Positions 1-9,822 of a stretch of 64,000 bases of DNA are shown here, one piece after another; positions within the stretch are counted from its first letter, which is position 1, and each line of letters starts with the position of its first letter. The stretch spans positions 62,001 to 126,000 of the forward strand of contig JAPLQY010000071.1 of NCBI GenBank assembly GCA_026399475.1, given 5' to 3'. The notes below the pieces were generated by a model. That model did no database searches. It saw only the letters and a list, made by a program, of their open reading frames with translations, and was not told the origin of the DNA. Made by a program: the position numbers and the translations under genes. Origin of the DNA: Rhodocyclales bacterium (GTDB taxonomy: Bacteria; Pseudomonadota; Gammaproteobacteria; Burkholderiales; Rhodocyclaceae).

Positions 1-810
1 CAGTTCAAGGCGGCGCTGCGGCCCGATACCGTGGTTGCATCGGTGATGGCGGTGAACAACGAGATCGGTGTGATACAGCCTCTGGCCGAGATTGGCGAAA
101 TCTGCCGCGAGAAGGGCGTGATCTTTCACGTCGATGCGGCGCAGGCCACCGGCAAGATGCCCATCGATTTGAGCAGGCTGAAGGTTGACCTGATGTCCTT
201 TTGCGCGCACAAGACCTATGGCCCCAAGGGCATCGGTGCGCTGTATGTGCGGCGCAAGCCGCGCATCCGGCTGGAAGCGCAGATGCACGGCGGCGGCCAT
301 GAGCGCGGCATGCGCTCGGGCACCCTGGCGACTCACCAGATCATCGGCATGGGCGAGTGTTTCCGTCTGGCGCGCGAGGAAATGGCGACCGAAAATGAGC
401 GCATCCGCATGCTGCGCGACAGGTTGCTCAAGGGTTTGCTCGACATCGAGGAAACCTATGTCAATGGCGACATCGAGCAGCGCGTGCCGCACAACCTCAA
501 CGTCAGCTTCAACTTTGTCGAAGGCGAGTCGCTTATCATGGCGATCAAGGACATTGCCGTGTCGAGCGGTTCGGCGTGCACCTCGGCCAGCCTCGAGCCT
601 TCCTATGTGTTGCGCTCGCTGGGACGCTCGGATGAGTTGGCGCACAGTTCAATTCGTTTTACTCTCGGCCGTTTCACGACGGAAGAAGAGATCGATTTCA
701 CCATCAAGCTTCTGCACGACAAACTGGGCAAGTTGCGCGAACTGTCCCCGCTCTGGGAAATGTACAAGGATGGCGTTGATCTCAGCACCGTCCATTGGGC
801 AGCACATTGA
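1..810 (+). CDS. iscS: Cysteine desulfurase IscS (C-terminal part, 5' end outside window)
   Basis: PLP-dependent desulfurase that takes sulfur from cysteine and passes it as a persulfide to the IscU scaffold. The reading frame is open from the first base, so the start lies upstream of the window. The visible 269 residues contain the PLP-lysine context [12 protein letters not shown] and the mobile active-site cysteine loop [21 protein letters not shown] (residues quoted in two overlapping parts of the same loop), both diagnostic of IscS. It is followed 94 bp later by iscU and then iscA, hscB, hscA, fdx and iscX, the standard isc order. Any iscR would lie upstream, outside the window. Confidence 0.96.
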   Translation, partial: QFKAALRPDTVVASVMAVNNEIGVIQPLAEIGEICREKGVIFHVDAAQATGKMPIDLSRLKVDLMSFCAHKTYGPKGIGALYVRRKPRIRLEAQMHGGGHERGMRSGTLATHQIIGMGECFRLAREEMATENERIRMLRDRLLKGLLDIEETYVNGDIEQRVPHNLNVSFNFVEGESLIMAIKDIAVSSGSACTSASLEPSYVLRSLGRSDELAHSSIRFTLGRFTTEEEIDFTIKLLHDKLGKLRELSPLWEMYKDGVDLSTVHWAAH

Positions 811-904
811 CGCGGCTTGCTGCATCAATGTGCTGCCCTTTGGGCACAATGGACTACCTTCCAGCCCCGCCCCGAGGGCGGGGGTGACTAGACGGAGAAA
901 CATC

Positions 905-1288
905 ATGGCATACAGCGAAAAAGTTCTGGATCACTACGAAAACCCGCGCAACGTCGGCTCCTTCGGCAAGGACGACGAAGGTGTCGCGACCGGCATGGTC
1001 GGCGCACCGGCTTGCGGCGACGTGATGAAACTGCAGATCAAGGTCGGCAAGGATGGCGTGATCGAAGATGCCAAGTTCAAGACCTATGGCTGCGGCTCGG
1101 CGATTGCATCTTCTTCGCTGGTGACCGAATGGGTCAAGGGCAAGACGCTGGATCAGGCACTGGACATCAAGAATACCCAGATTGCCGAAGAACTCGCGCT
1201 GCCGCCGGTCAAGATCCACTGCTCGATCCTCGCCGAGGATGCGATCAAGGCCGCCGTGGCCGACTACCGAAAGAAACAGGGAGCCTGA
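905..1288 (+). CDS. iscU: Fe-S cluster scaffold protein IscU
   Basis: Scaffold on which [2Fe-2S] and [4Fe-4S] clusters are built before transfer to apoproteins. It has 127 aa, the usual size. The three conserved cluster-binding cysteines are visible in [18 protein letters not shown] and [11 protein letters not shown]. The ATG at 905 begins [18 protein letters not shown], the canonical IscU start; upstream in-frame codons belong to a shadow frame across iscS. A GC-rich palindromic stretch (about 863-882) lies in the 94-bp gap after iscS. Confidence 0.97.
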   Translation: MAYSEKVLDHYENPRNVGSFGKDDEGVATGMVGAPACGDVMKLQIKVGKDGVIEDAKFKTYGCGSAIASSSLVTEWVKGKTLDQALDIKNTQIAEELALPPVKIHCSILAEDAIKAAVADYRKKQGA

Positions 1289-1290
1289 TC

Positions 1291-1614
1291 ATGCCCGTAA
1301 CACTTTCCGAACCGGCGGCCAAACACGTCGCCAACTTTATTGCCAAGCGTGGCAAGGGCGTCGGCATTCGCCTCGGGGTCAAGACCTCGGGCTGTTCGGG
1401 GATGGCTTACAAGCTGGAATTCGCCGATGCGTCGGAGCCGGAAGATCACATTTTTGAAAGCCATGGCGTCAAGGTTCTGGTCGATCCGAAGAGCCTGCCC
1501 TACCTGGAAGGCACGGAGCTTGACTACACCAGGGAGGGCTTGAACGAAGGTTTCAAGTTCAACAACCCGAACGTCAAGGATGCCTGCGGTTGCGGCGAGT
1601 CGTTCAATACCTGA
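1291..1614 (+). CDS. iscA: Fe-S assembly A-type carrier IscA
   Basis: A-type carrier that relays Fe-S clusters, mainly [4Fe-4S], to targets. It has 107 aa with the three conserved cysteines in TSGCSGMAY and the terminal CGCGESF motif. The ATG at 1291 follows the iscU stop after 2 nt, consistent with one transcript. The start was chosen because it gives the canonical [13 protein letters not shown] opening. Confidence 0.97.
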   Translation: MPVTLSEPAAKHVANFIAKRGKGVGIRLGVKTSGCSGMAYKLEFADASEPEDHIFESHGVKVLVDPKSLPYLEGTELDYTREGLNEGFKFNNPNVKDACGCGESFNT

Positions 1615-1621
1615 ATCCCTG

Positions 1622-2164
1622 ATGACTACGTTTGACCTGAATTTCGCTGCTGACTATTTCACTCTGTTTGGCCTGCCGCAAGCGCAGTCGCTTGACCTGG
1701 GGAGTCTCGAGAACTGCTTTCGCGCGGTGCAGAGCCGGGTGCATCCGGACAAGCACGCGCATGCGTCCGATGCTGACCGGCGGCTCGCCATGCAATGGGC
1801 GACACGGATCAACGAGGCATTCCAGACCCTGAAGTCGCCCGGCCGGCGCGCCCGTTATCTGTTGCAACTGCTCGGTCACGATCCGCAGATCGAAAGCAAT
1901 ACGGCGATGCCTGCGGAGTTTCTGATGAGCCAGATGGAATTGCGGGAAGCGGTGGAGGAAGCCCGATCGGCGGCCAACGAAGATGCGCTGGATGCGATTC
2001 GCGTGCTTCTGTTGAAAGAGATCAAGGTCGACTACGAACGGCTGGCCGGTTTGATTGACGTGACACGCGATCTGGACGCGGCGGCCAATCTGGTGCGACA
2101 ACTGATGTTCCAGGAAAAACTGCTGACTGAAATCGACGACGCGCTCGAAGCCGTCACTGCATAA
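1622..2164 (+). CDS. hscB: Co-chaperone HscB (J-domain)
   Basis: J-domain partner that brings IscU to the HscA chaperone and stimulates its ATPase. It has 180 aa. The HPD tripeptide appears in VHPDKHA (about residue 40) inside an N-terminal J-domain, followed by a helical C-terminal domain that binds IscU. The ATG at 1622 begins MTTFDLNFAADYFTLFGLP, the usual family opening. An upstream in-frame start at 1580 would overlap iscA and is less likely. Confidence 0.95.
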   Translation: MTTFDLNFAADYFTLFGLPQAQSLDLGSLENCFRAVQSRVHPDKHAHASDADRRLAMQWATRINEAFQTLKSPGRRARYLLQLLGHDPQIESNTAMPAEFLMSQMELREAVEEARSAANEDALDAIRVLLLKEIKVDYERLAGLIDVTRDLDAAANLVRQLMFQEKLLTEIDDALEAVTA

Positions 2165-2194
2165 CGCTCATGGCAGCAAGCTCCTCCCGCAGAA

Positions 2195-2394
2195 GATGAA
2201 ACACGCGAAAGGCCAATTGAAGGCCCGCCCCCCCACCGCTACGCGGCCCACGGCTGGCTTTGCACAGCCAGCCGGCTGCGGCGGCGCAACGCATGCGTTG
2301 CGAATTCCCGCCTCGCCCCCTCGCAGGGGGCTGCTGATCGGCTCGCTTCGCTCGACTATCACTACTCGCTCCGAACGAGTTATTTCACGCTAAA
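2195..2394 (+). repeat. Intergenic repeat element, longest copy (family A)
   Basis: The gap between hscB and hscA holds a 200-bp element running from GATGAAACACGCGAAAGG to TTATTTCACGCTAAA, with an internal GCTCGCTTCGCTCGACTATCAC core. The same ends and core recur at 43810-43939, 44464-44590 and, reversed, at 41237-41338; a decayed copy is at 51780-51917. This copy carries an extra internal part with a palindromic GGCTGGCTTTGCACAGCCAGCC hairpin at 2248-2281, quoted here only in part, which recurs inverted at 25732-25765. No protein of its own is apparent; probably a non-autonomous mobile or REP-like element. Confidence 0.75.
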
Positions 2395-2399
2395 TCACT

Positions 2400-4268
2400 A
2401 TGGCACTTCTTCAAATTGCGGAGCCGGGAGAATCCGCGGCGCCCCACGAGCATCGTCTCGCCGTGGGCATCGACCTCGGTACCACCAACTCGCTGGTCGC
2501 CACGGTCCGCAGCGGCATGAGCGTGGTGCTAAATGACGTCCAGGGACGGTCGTTGCTGCCCTCGGTGGTCAGCTATGCTGCTGACGGACGTGTCGAGGTG
2601 GGTTACAGCGCGGAAGCGAAACAGTTCATCGATCCCAAGAACACCATTGTTTCGGTCAAACGCTTCATGGGCCGCGGTCGGCGCGATATCGCCCATATCG
2701 AAACCCTGCCCTATGACTTCCTTGATGCAGAAGGCATGGTCAAGCTGAAGACCATTGCCGGCATCAAGAGTCCGGTCGAGATCTCGGCGGAGATCCTGAA
2801 GACCGTGCGCAATCGGGCCGAAGCGTCGCTGGGCGGCGAACTCACCGGTGCCGTGATCACCGTGCCGGCCTATTTCGACGATGCCCAGCGGCAGGCCACC
2901 AAGGATGCGGCACGCCTCGCCGGCCTGAACGTGTTGCGCCTGCTGAATGAACCGACCGCCGCCGCCATCGCCTATGGCCTGGACAATTCGGTCGAAGGTA
3001 TCTACGCCGTGTTCGACCTGGGTGGCGGCACCTTCGACATTTCCATCCTGCGCCTGTCGAAAGGAGTCTTCGAGGTCATGGCGACGGGCGGCGACTCTGC
3101 CCTCGGGGGCGACGATTTCGATCATCGCGTGTTCTGCTGGATCATTGAACAGGCGAAACTAGCGCCTCTCTCTCTGCAGGACGCGCGGCTGCTGCAAATG
3201 CGTGCCCGTGAAGCCAAGGAACAACTGTCGCAGCATGGGCAGGCGCCGATCACGGTCAAACTGGGCAGTGGCGAGTATGTTGATCTGGTGCTGACGACCG
3301 AAGTATTTAAGGACATCTCCCGCACCCTGGTGCAGAAGACCATTGCGCCGACCAAGAAGGCTTTGCGTGATGCCGGCCTCACGGTGGCCGATGTACGGGG
3401 TGTCGTGATGGTCGGTGGTTCGACGCGCATGCCTCAGGTCCAGCATGCAGTCGCCGAGCTTTTCAAGCAGGAGCCGCTCAACAACCTCGATCCCGAGAAG
3501 GTGGTGGCGCTCGGTGCCGCGATCCAGGCCAACCTGCTCGCGGGCAACCGCGCGGCCGGCGATGACTGGCTGCTGCTCGACGTGATCCCGCTGTCGCTGG
3601 GGCTGGAGACCATGGGCGGCCTGGTGGAAAAGGTCATCCCGCGCAATTCGACGATTCCGGTTGCGCGCGCGCAGGAATTCACGACCTTCAAGGACGGCCA
3701 GACGGCGATGGTGATCCATGTCGTGCAGGGCGAGCGCGAGTTGGTCTCCGACTGCCGCAGTCTGGCGCGGTTTGAACTGCGCGGCATACCGCCCATGGTC
3801 GCCGGTGCCGCACGCATCCGGGTCACCTTTCAGGTTGATGCGGACGGCCTGCTCTCGGTCACCGCGCGAGAGCAGAACAGCGGCCGCGAGGCGCGCATCG
3901 AGGTCAAGCCCTCCTACGGACTTTCCGACGACGAAATTGCTGGCATGCTCAAGGACAGTTTCAGCCATGCCGGTGATGACGCTTTCCGCCGTGCACTGCG
4001 CGAAGCGCAGGTGGAGGCACAGCGCTTGATCGAGGCCACCCAGTCGGCGCTGCAAAATGACGCGGATCTGCTGTCGACCCTGGAACGTGCGCATATCGAC
4101 GCGGCCATGACCCGGCTGCAAAACGTGATGATTGGCGATGATCGCCGCGCTATCGATCAAGCCATGCAAGCCCTGGGCGCAGCCACTAACGAATTCGCGG
4201 CGCGGCGCATGAACCAGAGCGTGCAGCGCGCGCTCACCGGCCGGAAGGTTGATCAGATATCACTATGA
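2400..4268 (+). CDS. hscA: Fe-S assembly chaperone HscA (Hsp70 family)
   Basis: Specialised Hsp70 that, with HscB, drives cluster release from IscU. It has 622 aa: an N-terminal ATPase domain with the phosphate-binding motif [12 protein letters not shown] (about residues 23-34), [13 protein letters not shown] and [12 protein letters not shown], then a substrate-binding domain. The ATG at 2400 overlaps the end of the repeat-bearing spacer after hscB. The 3' end overlaps fdx by 4 nt (ATGA), implying translational coupling. Confidence 0.97.
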   Translation: MALLQIAEPGESAAPHEHRLAVGIDLGTTNSLVATVRSGMSVVLNDVQGRSLLPSVVSYAADGRVEVGYSAEAKQFIDPKNTIVSVKRFMGRGRRDIAHIETLPYDFLDAEGMVKLKTIAGIKSPVEISAEILKTVRNRAEASLGGELTGAVITVPAYFDDAQRQATKDAARLAGLNVLRLLNEPTAAAIAYGLDNSVEGIYAVFDLGGGTFDISILRLSKGVFEVMATGGDSALGGDDFDHRVFCWIIEQAKLAPLSLQDARLLQMRAREAKEQLSQHGQAPITVKLGSGEYVDLVLTTEVFKDISRTLVQKTIAPTKKALRDAGLTVADVRGVVMVGGSTRMPQVQHAVAELFKQEPLNNLDPEKVVALGAAIQANLLAGNRAAGDDWLLLDVIPLSLGLETMGGLVEKVIPRNSTIPVARAQEFTTFKDGQTAMVIHVVQGERELVSDCRSLARFELRGIPPMVAGAARIRVTFQVDADGLLSVTAREQNSGREARIEVKPSYGLSDDEIAGMLKDSFSHAGDDAFRRALREAQVEAQRLIEATQSALQNDADLLSTLERAHIDAAMTRLQNVMIGDDRRAIDQAMQALGAATNEFAARRMNQSVQRALTGRKVDQISL

Positions 4269-4612
4269 CCCAGATAATCATTCTTCCCCATGTCGAGCTG
4301 TGTCCGGATGGAGCGGTAATTGATGTGCCGCCAGGGACTTCGATCTGCGACGGGCTGCTCGGCAACGATATCGATATCGAGCACGCCTGTGAAAAGTCCT
4401 GCGCTTGCACCACATGCCATGTCGTGGTGCGCGAAGGCTTCAATTCGCTCGCCGCGGCTGAGGAAATCGAGGAGGATCTGCTGGACAAGGCCTGGGGTCT
4501 GGAGCCCAACTCGCGCCTTTCATGTCAGGCACTTGTCGGCAAGACACCACTCGTGATCGAAATTCCCAAGTACACCATCAACATGGTCAAGGAAGGGCAT
4601 TCCAAGAAATGA
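4265..4612 (+). CDS. fdx: [2Fe-2S] ferredoxin, ISC type
   Basis: Adrenodoxin-type ferredoxin that supplies electrons during Fe-S assembly. It has 115 aa. The cluster ligands are visible in [14 protein letters not shown] (C-x5-C-x2-C pattern) and a distal cysteine in RLSCQAL. The start overlaps the hscA stop and the end overlaps the iscX start, so the three are tightly coupled. Confidence 0.96.
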   Translation: MTQIIILPHVELCPDGAVIDVPPGTSICDGLLGNDIDIEHACEKSCACTTCHVVVREGFNSLAAAEEIEEDLLDKAWGLEPNSRLSCQALVGKTPLVIEIPKYTINMVKEGHSKK

Positions 4613-4803
4613 AGTGGACCGACAGTCTTGAAATTGCCATCGCGCTTGCCGAATTGCATCCGGAAGTCGATCCGACCCGGATCAATTTTGTCGACCTCAT
4701 GGACTGGGTGATGTCTTTGCCTGAGTTTGAGGAAGACCAGAGCCACTGCGGTGAGAAGAAGCTTGAAGCCATACAGCAAGCCTGGATCGACGAAGTCGAG
4801 TGA
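4609..4803 (+). CDS. iscX: Fe-S assembly adaptor IscX
   Basis: Small acidic protein (64 aa) that binds IscS and tunes desulfurase activity with iron. The opening [15 protein letters not shown] and the ending QAWIDEVE match the family. The ATG at 4609 overlaps the fdx stop by 4 nt. Longer in-frame starts would run back into fdx and were rejected. Confidence 0.93.
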   Translation: MKWTDSLEIAIALAELHPEVDPTRINFVDLMDWVMSLPEFEEDQSHCGEKKLEAIQQAWIDEVE

Positions 4804-4806
4804 GCC

Positions 4807-5637
4807 ATGCTGGTCGACACCCATTGCCATCTGGATGCCGCCGAGTTTGATGGCGATCGGGCAGCGGTGGCCGATGCAGCGATGCAGGCAGGGGTTGGCC
4901 TGATCGTGGTACCCGCGGTGGACAGGGCCAACTTCGGTGCCGTGGCCTCGGTCTGTCGCGACTATTCAGGCTGCCGTGCGGCGTACGGCATTCATCCGAT
5001 GTATGTCGAGCACGCCCGCGAAACGGACCTCGACGCCCTGCGTGCAACCGTCCTGCGCGAACATCCCCTGGCAATTGGCGAAATCGGTCTCGATCATTTC
5101 GTCGAGCCGCGTGACGAGGCGCAGCAGGACTTTTTTTTCAGTGCGCAGTTGCAGATCGCGCGCGATGCCGGCTTGCCGGTGCTGCTGCATGTCCGTCGTG
5201 CCATCGATCCGGTGCTCAAGCAACTGCGACTTCGTCGCGTGCCTGGCGGGATTGCGCATGCTTTCAATGGCAGCCGGCAGCAGGCCGACGAGTTCATCAG
5301 GCTCGGCTTCAAGCTTGGCTTTGGCGGGGCAATGACTTTTCCGCGCGCCAGCCGCATCCGCGAACTCGCCGCGACGCTGCCGCTCGACGCCATCGTGCTG
5401 GAAACCGATGCACCGGATATTCCGCCCGAGTGGAAAGTTTCGCAGGCCGCAGGGCGTCGCGCGCGCAATACGCCCGATCAACTGCCGCGCTTTGCGCAAA
5501 TACTTGCCGACTTGCGCGGCATTTCAGTGCAGGAGGTTGCCGAGGCCACGACGGCCAATGCCACCGCCGTGCTTCCCGGGCTAGCCCGGAGCTATCCAGA
5601 TTTTTCCCAACCAACCTCAATCAGGAGCTACTCATGA
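4807..5637 (+). CDS. tatD: TatD family metal-dependent hydrolase/DNase
   Basis: TIM-barrel amidohydrolase-superfamily nuclease. It has 276 aa with metal-ligand motifs VDTHCHLD at the N-terminus, [24 protein letters not shown] and [10 protein letters not shown]. It starts 3 nt after iscX and its stop overlaps the start of tpx (ATGA), so it is probably cotranscribed with them. Physiological substrate within the cell is uncertain (DNA repair or D-aminoacyl deacylase roles are known in relatives). Confidence 0.9.
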   Translation: MLVDTHCHLDAAEFDGDRAAVADAAMQAGVGLIVVPAVDRANFGAVASVCRDYSGCRAAYGIHPMYVEHARETDLDALRATVLREHPLAIGEIGLDHFVEPRDEAQQDFFFSAQLQIARDAGLPVLLHVRRAIDPVLKQLRLRRVPGGIAHAFNGSRQQADEFIRLGFKLGFGGAMTFPRASRIRELAATLPLDAIVLETDAPDIPPEWKVSQAAGRRARNTPDQLPRFAQILADLRGISVQEVAEATTANATAVLPGLARSYPDFSQPTSIRSYS

Positions 5638-6137
5638 GTACAACGATAAGCCTGCGCGGCACCCCCGTTCACGTTGATGGCGATCTTCCCGCCGCTGGCG
5701 CCAAGGCACCGGACTTCAGACTGACCAGCGCGGCGCTGGCCGATGTTTCGCTCAAGGACTTTGCTGGCAAGCGCAAGGTCTTGAACATTGTCCCCAGCCT
5801 CGATACGCCGACGTGCGCTACCTCCACGCGCAAGTTCAACGAATCGGCCGGCGACCTGGCCAATACCACGGTACTGGTGGTTTCTGCCGATCTGCCCTTT
5901 GCCGCCAAGCGTTTCTGCGAACTCGAAGGCCTGAAGAATGTTGCGCACCTGTCCACATTCCGCCATCCGGAGTTTCTCAAGGCCTGGGGTGTGGCCATGG
6001 CCGACGGCCCGCTGGCCGGTCTCACTGCCCGTGCCGTTGTGGTGCTGGATGAGAACGACAAGGTGATTCACAGCGAAATGGTGCCTGAGATCGCGCAGGA
6101 ACCCGACTACGCTGCAGCGCTAAAGTCGCTCGGCTAA
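5634..6137 (+). CDS. tpx: Thiol peroxidase Tpx (atypical 2-Cys peroxiredoxin)
   Basis: Thioredoxin-dependent reduction of lipid and alkyl hydroperoxides. It has 167 aa, the standard length. The peroxidatic cysteine sits in [14 protein letters not shown] and the resolving cysteine in [10 protein letters not shown]. The ATG at 5634 overlaps the tatD stop and is preceded by a good ribosome site (AGGAGCTACTC). It ends at a bidirectional hairpin shared with typA. Confidence 0.96.
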   Translation: MSTTISLRGTPVHVDGDLPAAGAKAPDFRLTSAALADVSLKDFAGKRKVLNIVPSLDTPTCATSTRKFNESAGDLANTTVLVVSADLPFAAKRFCELEGLKNVAHLSTFRHPEFLKAWGVAMADGPLAGLTARAVVVLDENDKVIHSEMVPEIAQEPDYAAALKSLG

Positions 6138-6166
6138 GTTCGCAGCGGCGCCGACTCGTGAACGAA

Positions 6167-6192
6167 GAAACGGGAGCCGCGGCTCCCGTTTC
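6167..6192. terminator. Bidirectional hairpin terminator between tpx and typA
   Basis: A perfect inverted repeat GAAACGGGAGCC/GGCTCCCGTTTC with a 2-nt centre lies exactly between two convergent genes, with an A-run on one side and a T-run on the other. It can terminate transcription from both directions. Confidence 0.85.
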
Positions 6193-6195
6193 TAC

Positions 6196-8013
6196 TTACG
6201 TCGTCGCTTCGCGGCTTGCGCGCTTGCGCTCGTGCTCCTTGAGCAAGCGTTTGCGCAGACGGATAGACTTGGGCGTGATTTCGACCAGTTCGTCATCGGC
6301 GATGAATTCGACCGCAGATTCGAGCGTCATCAGGATCGGTGGCACCAGACGCACGGCTTCGTCTGTTCCCGACGACCGCACATTGGTCAGTTGCTTGCCC
6401 TTGATCGGGTTTACCACGAGATCGTTGTCGCGGCTATGGATGCCGATAATGATGCCTTCGTACAGAGGGTCGCCGTGACTGACAAACATGCGACCACGAT
6501 CCTGTAACTTCCAGAGTGCATAGGCTACGGCGGCACCGTCATCCTGGGAAATCAGGACGCCGTTGCGGCGTTCGGCCATGACGCCCGCCATCGGGCCATA
6601 GTCGTCGAAAATATGGCTGGCCATGCCGGTGCCGCGGGTCGCTGTCAGGAATTCGCCCTGAAAGCCGATCAGGCCGCGGGCAGGGATGCGGTATTCGAGC
6701 CGGACCCGGCCTTTGCTGTCCGATTCCATGTTGAGCAATTCGCCACGCCGGCGGCCAAGTTCTTCCATGACGCCGCCCTGATGCTCATTCTCGATATCGA
6801 CGGTGAGCAGTTCATAGGGTTCGCACTTCTCACCGTTGATTTCCTTGAACAGCACGCGCGGACGCGATACCGCCAGTTCGTAGCCTTCGCGGCGCATGGT
6901 TTCGAGCAGGATGGTCAGGTGCAACTCGCCACGGCCGGAGACCAGGAATACGTCTGCGTCCTCGGTCTCCTCGACGCGCAAGGCCACGTTGGCCAGAAGC
7001 TCCTTTTGCAGGCGCTCGCGGATCTGGCGGCTGGTGACGTATTTCCCTTCCTTGCCGGCCAGAGGTGAGGTGTTAACCTGGAAGTTCATGGTTAGCGTCG
7101 GCTCATCCACCACCAGCGGAGGCATGCCGACAGGCGCGGCCGGATCGCAGATGGTGACGCCGATGCCGACCTGCTCGATGCCGGTGACCAGGACGATGTC
7201 GCCGGCTTCCGCTTCGGTCGCCTGTTCGCGTTCCAGCCCGGTGAACATCATGATCTGGGCAATTTTTGACTTGCCCTTGGCCTCGTCGCCGTACATCACG
7301 GCGACTTCCTGACCTGCCTTCATGCGGCCCTGCTTGATGCGGCCAATGCCGATACGGCCCACATAGCTGTTGTAGTCGATGGAGCAGATCTGCAGCTGCA
7401 GGGGCTGCTCCGCGTCCACGTCGGGCTGCGGCGTGTGCTTGATGATGGCTTCATAGAGCGGGCGCATGTCGGTGCCGGGCTTGCTGGCATCGAGCATCGC
7501 GAAGCCGTTCAGCGCCGAGGCGAAAACCACGGGGAAATCGAGTTGCTCTTCGGTGGCGCCGAGCTTGTCGAACAGATCGAAGGTGTGGCTGATGACCCAG
7601 TCGGGCCGTGCGCCGGGGCGGTCGATCTTGTTGACCACCACGATCGGCTTGAGGCCCAGCGCCAGGGCCTTGCGCGTGACGAAGCGGGTTTGCGGCATTG
7701 GCCCTTCGACCGCGTCGACCAGGAGCAGGACGCCATCGACCATCGACAGGACGCGCTCCACCTCGCCACCGAAGTCGGCGTGTCCGGGAGTGTCGACGAT
7801 GTTGATGTGGGTGCCTTCATAGTCGATTGCACAGTTCTTCGACAGAATGGTGATTCCGCGCTCTTTTTCGAGATCGTTGGAATCCATGACCCGCTCGGTG
7901 ACGGCCTGGTGGGCGGCGAAGGTGCCGGATTGGCGGAGCAACTGGTCGACGAGGGTGGTCTTGCCGTGGTCAACGTGGGCGATAATGGCGATGTTTCTGA
8001 GGGCGCGGGACAT
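6196..8013 (-). CDS. typA: Ribosome-associated GTPase TypA/BipA
   Basis: Translation-factor GTPase that acts in ribosome assembly and stress responses. It has 605 aa. The G-domain motifs [10 protein letters not shown] (G1, near residue 12), DTPGHADF (G3) and NKIDR (G4) are present, followed by EF-G-like domains III and V and a TypA-specific C-terminus. The ATG at 8013 begins [17 protein letters not shown], as in homologues. Monocistronic, convergent with tpx. Confidence 0.97.
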   Translation of the reverse strand: MSRALRNIAIIAHVDHGKTTLVDQLLRQSGTFAAHQAVTERVMDSNDLEKERGITILSKNCAIDYEGTHINIVDTPGHADFGGEVERVLSMVDGVLLLVDAVEGPMPQTRFVTRKALALGLKPIVVVNKIDRPGARPDWVISHTFDLFDKLGATEEQLDFPVVFASALNGFAMLDASKPGTDMRPLYEAIIKHTPQPDVDAEQPLQLQICSIDYNSYVGRIGIGRIKQGRMKAGQEVAVMYGDEAKGKSKIAQIMMFTGLEREQATEAEAGDIVLVTGIEQVGIGVTICDPAAPVGMPPLVVDEPTLTMNFQVNTSPLAGKEGKYVTSRQIRERLQKELLANVALRVEETEDADVFLVSGRGELHLTILLETMRREGYELAVSRPRVLFKEINGEKCEPYELLTVDIENEHQGGVMEELGRRRGELLNMESDSKGRVRLEYRIPARGLIGFQGEFLTATRGTGMASHIFDDYGPMAGVMAERRNGVLISQDDGAAVAYALWKLQDRGRMFVSHGDPLYEGIIIGIHSRDNDLVVNPIKGKQLTNVRSSGTDEAVRLVPPILMTLESAVEFIADDELVEITPKSIRLRKRLLKEHERKRASREATT

Positions 8014-8102
8014 AGGGGCGGTTGGCGTTGTTGCGATGCGGAATAACCCAATATTATATCACCCATCGGTTTCAGTTCCGATTGAATTTTCAGGGGATTT
8101 TT

Positions 8103-8840
8103 ATGCTTGGAATCATAGGCGGCAGCGGCTTGACCCAGCTGGCGAACCTTGATGTATCGCACCGTGAGGTAGTCCGCACGCCTTATGGCGAGCCTTCCGG
8201 CCCGCTGACCTTTGGCCGCCTGGGCTGCCAGGATGTGGTTTTTGTCGCTCGCCATGGCTACGGACACACCATTCCACCGCATCTGGTGAATTACCGCGCC
8301 AACATTCATGCTCTGGAAACTTCGGGCGTGACGCAAGTCATCTCGGTAGCATCGGTGGGCGGCATTCGCCACGATCTCGGGCCCGGCACCCTGGTTGCGC
8401 CGCACCAGATCATCGATTACACATGGGGTCGCGAGATGACCTTTCAGTCCGGGGGTGACGGCCCGGTGGTGCATGTCGACTTCACCGACCCCTACGATGC
8501 GGCGGTGCGCAAGTTGCTGCTGGAAGTCGCGCGCCGGGTCGGTGAAGATGTGTTTGACGGTGCTGTATATGCCACGACGCAAGGGCCCCGGCTGGAAACG
8601 GCGGCCGAAATCGACCGCATGCAGGGTGACGGTGCTGACATCGTCGGCATGACCGGAATGCCCGAGGCAGGGCTGGCGCGGGAACTGGGACTGCCCTATG
8701 CGGCGCTTTGCGTGGTTTCCAACTGGGCAGCGGGACGCGTCGATTCTGCGCACGGGATCAAGTTCGACAGCCTCGAAGCGGTGCTGCACCTGGCCATGGC
8801 TCGCGTCCGCCGGATCATCGAAGGAGTTTGTGAGGCATGA
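8103..8840 (+). CDS. S-methyl-5'-thioinosine / methylthioadenosine phosphorylase
   Basis: Purine nucleoside phosphorylase of the MTAP subfamily, recycling methylthio-nucleosides from polyamine synthesis. It has 245 aa. The start [10 protein letters not shown] carries the phosphate loop, and the family signature around [18 protein letters not shown] is present; later ASVGGI and [14 protein letters not shown] fit the substrate site. In pseudomonads and betaproteobacteria this subgroup prefers methylthioinosine (MtiP), but the residues deciding adenine versus hypoxanthine cannot be settled by eye. The ATG at 8103 has an AGGGG ribosome site 7 nt upstream; it leads into def. Confidence 0.88.
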   Translation: MLGIIGGSGLTQLANLDVSHREVVRTPYGEPSGPLTFGRLGCQDVVFVARHGYGHTIPPHLVNYRANIHALETSGVTQVISVASVGGIRHDLGPGTLVAPHQIIDYTWGREMTFQSGGDGPVVHVDFTDPYDAAVRKLLLEVARRVGEDVFDGAVYATTQGPRLETAAEIDRMQGDGADIVGMTGMPEAGLARELGLPYAALCVVSNWAAGRVDSAHGIKFDSLEAVLHLAMARVRRIIEGVCEA

Positions 8841-8847
8841 GGCTGCA

Positions 8848-9375
8848 ATGATCCGCGAAGTCCTGCGCATGGGCGATCCGCGGCTGCTGCGCGTGGCGCA
8901 GCCGGTCACCAAATTCGCTACGCAGCAGCTTGCGGAATTGCTGCAGGACATGCGCGACACCATGGCGCATCTCGACGGCGCCGGACTGGCAGCGCCGCAG
9001 ATTGGCGTCGATTTGCGCGTAGTGATCTTTGGCGGTATGTCGAACCCGCGTTACCCGGATGCGCCGGCCGTACCCGACACGGTGCTGATCAACCCGGAAC
9101 TGGTTCCGCTTTCCAGCGTTGAGGATGATGGATGGGAAGGTTGTCTGTCGGTTCCCGGCCTGCGCGGCTGGGTGCCGCGCTGGACTCATCTGCGCTACGC
9201 CGGCTACGCTCAAACCGGGCAGCGCTTCGAGCGCGTGGTCGAGGGCTTCCATGCCCGGGTCGTGCAGCATGAGTGCGACCACCTGAACGGCATACTGTAC
9301 CCGATGCGAATCAGGGACTTCAGTCGCTTCGGGTTTACCGACGTCCTGAATATCCCCGGCATCGCCGACGAATAG
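8848..9375 (+). CDS. def: Peptide deformylase
   Basis: Metalloenzyme that removes the formyl group from nascent protein N-termini. It has 175 aa and all three motifs: [18 protein letters not shown] and QHECDHLNG (metal ligands Cys and two His). The ATG at 8848 lies 7 nt after the phosphorylase gene, suggesting cotranscription. It is not next to fmt, so it may be a second deformylase copy. Confidence 0.95.
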   Translation: MIREVLRMGDPRLLRVAQPVTKFATQQLAELLQDMRDTMAHLDGAGLAAPQIGVDLRVVIFGGMSNPRYPDAPAVPDTVLINPELVPLSSVEDDGWEGCLSVPGLRGWVPRWTHLRYAGYAQTGQRFERVVEGFHARVVQHECDHLNGILYPMRIRDFSRFGFTDVLNIPGIADE

Positions 9376-9397
9376 CGGCGGCCCCCGACACTCGCCG

Positions 9398-9799
9398 TCA
9401 ACTTGCCCTGGCGAGCTTGGCCTTGAGCCTTTGTGCCGTCTTCTCGACGCCGACAATGAATCGGTTGTGTTTGCCGCGCGCCACGACTTCAACCGAGTCG
9501 CGTGCGGTAAAGTCAAAGGAGACGGCGGCACCATTCACCTCGGCAAGCGTCACTGTTATTTCCACCCACATGCCCATCAGTGTGGCGCCGATGTGATCCA
9601 GCTCGATTCTCGTGCCGACCGAGTCCTTGCCCGGTTCGGTGTGCTCCAGCAACAGGTCTCGACAGGCCATTTCGATGTCGTAGAGCAGCTTGGGAGTCGA
9701 GTAGACCCTGCAATCATCCCCCATGAAGCTGATGGTGCGATCGTGGTCGATTTGCACGCGGCGGGTGGCCGAGAGGCCGGCTTTAAGTGTTTCGCTCAT
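9398..9799 (-). CDS. FlK-like hotdog-fold acyl-CoA thioesterase
   Basis: It has 133 aa and resembles fluoroacetyl-CoA thioesterase FlK and related small hotdog thioesterases. The family catalytic positions appear as Thr in VYSTPKLLYDIE, Glu/Asp in the following helix, and His in LDHIGATLMG. The ATG at 9799 begins MSETLKAGLSATRRV. It sits 23 bp downstream of an NDP-forming acyl-CoA synthetase homologue, so it probably hydrolyses an acyl- or aryl-CoA of the same pathway, for example to release trapped CoA. The substrate is not known. Confidence 0.75.
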   Translation of the reverse strand: MSETLKAGLSATRRVQIDHDRTISFMGDDCRVYSTPKLLYDIEMACRDLLLEHTEPGKDSVGTRIELDHIGATLMGMWVEITVTLAEVNGAAVSFDFTARDSVEVVARGKHNRFIVGVEKTAQRLKAKLARAS

Positions 9800-9822
9800 T
9801 GTTTGTCCTCGAGTGATGTGTT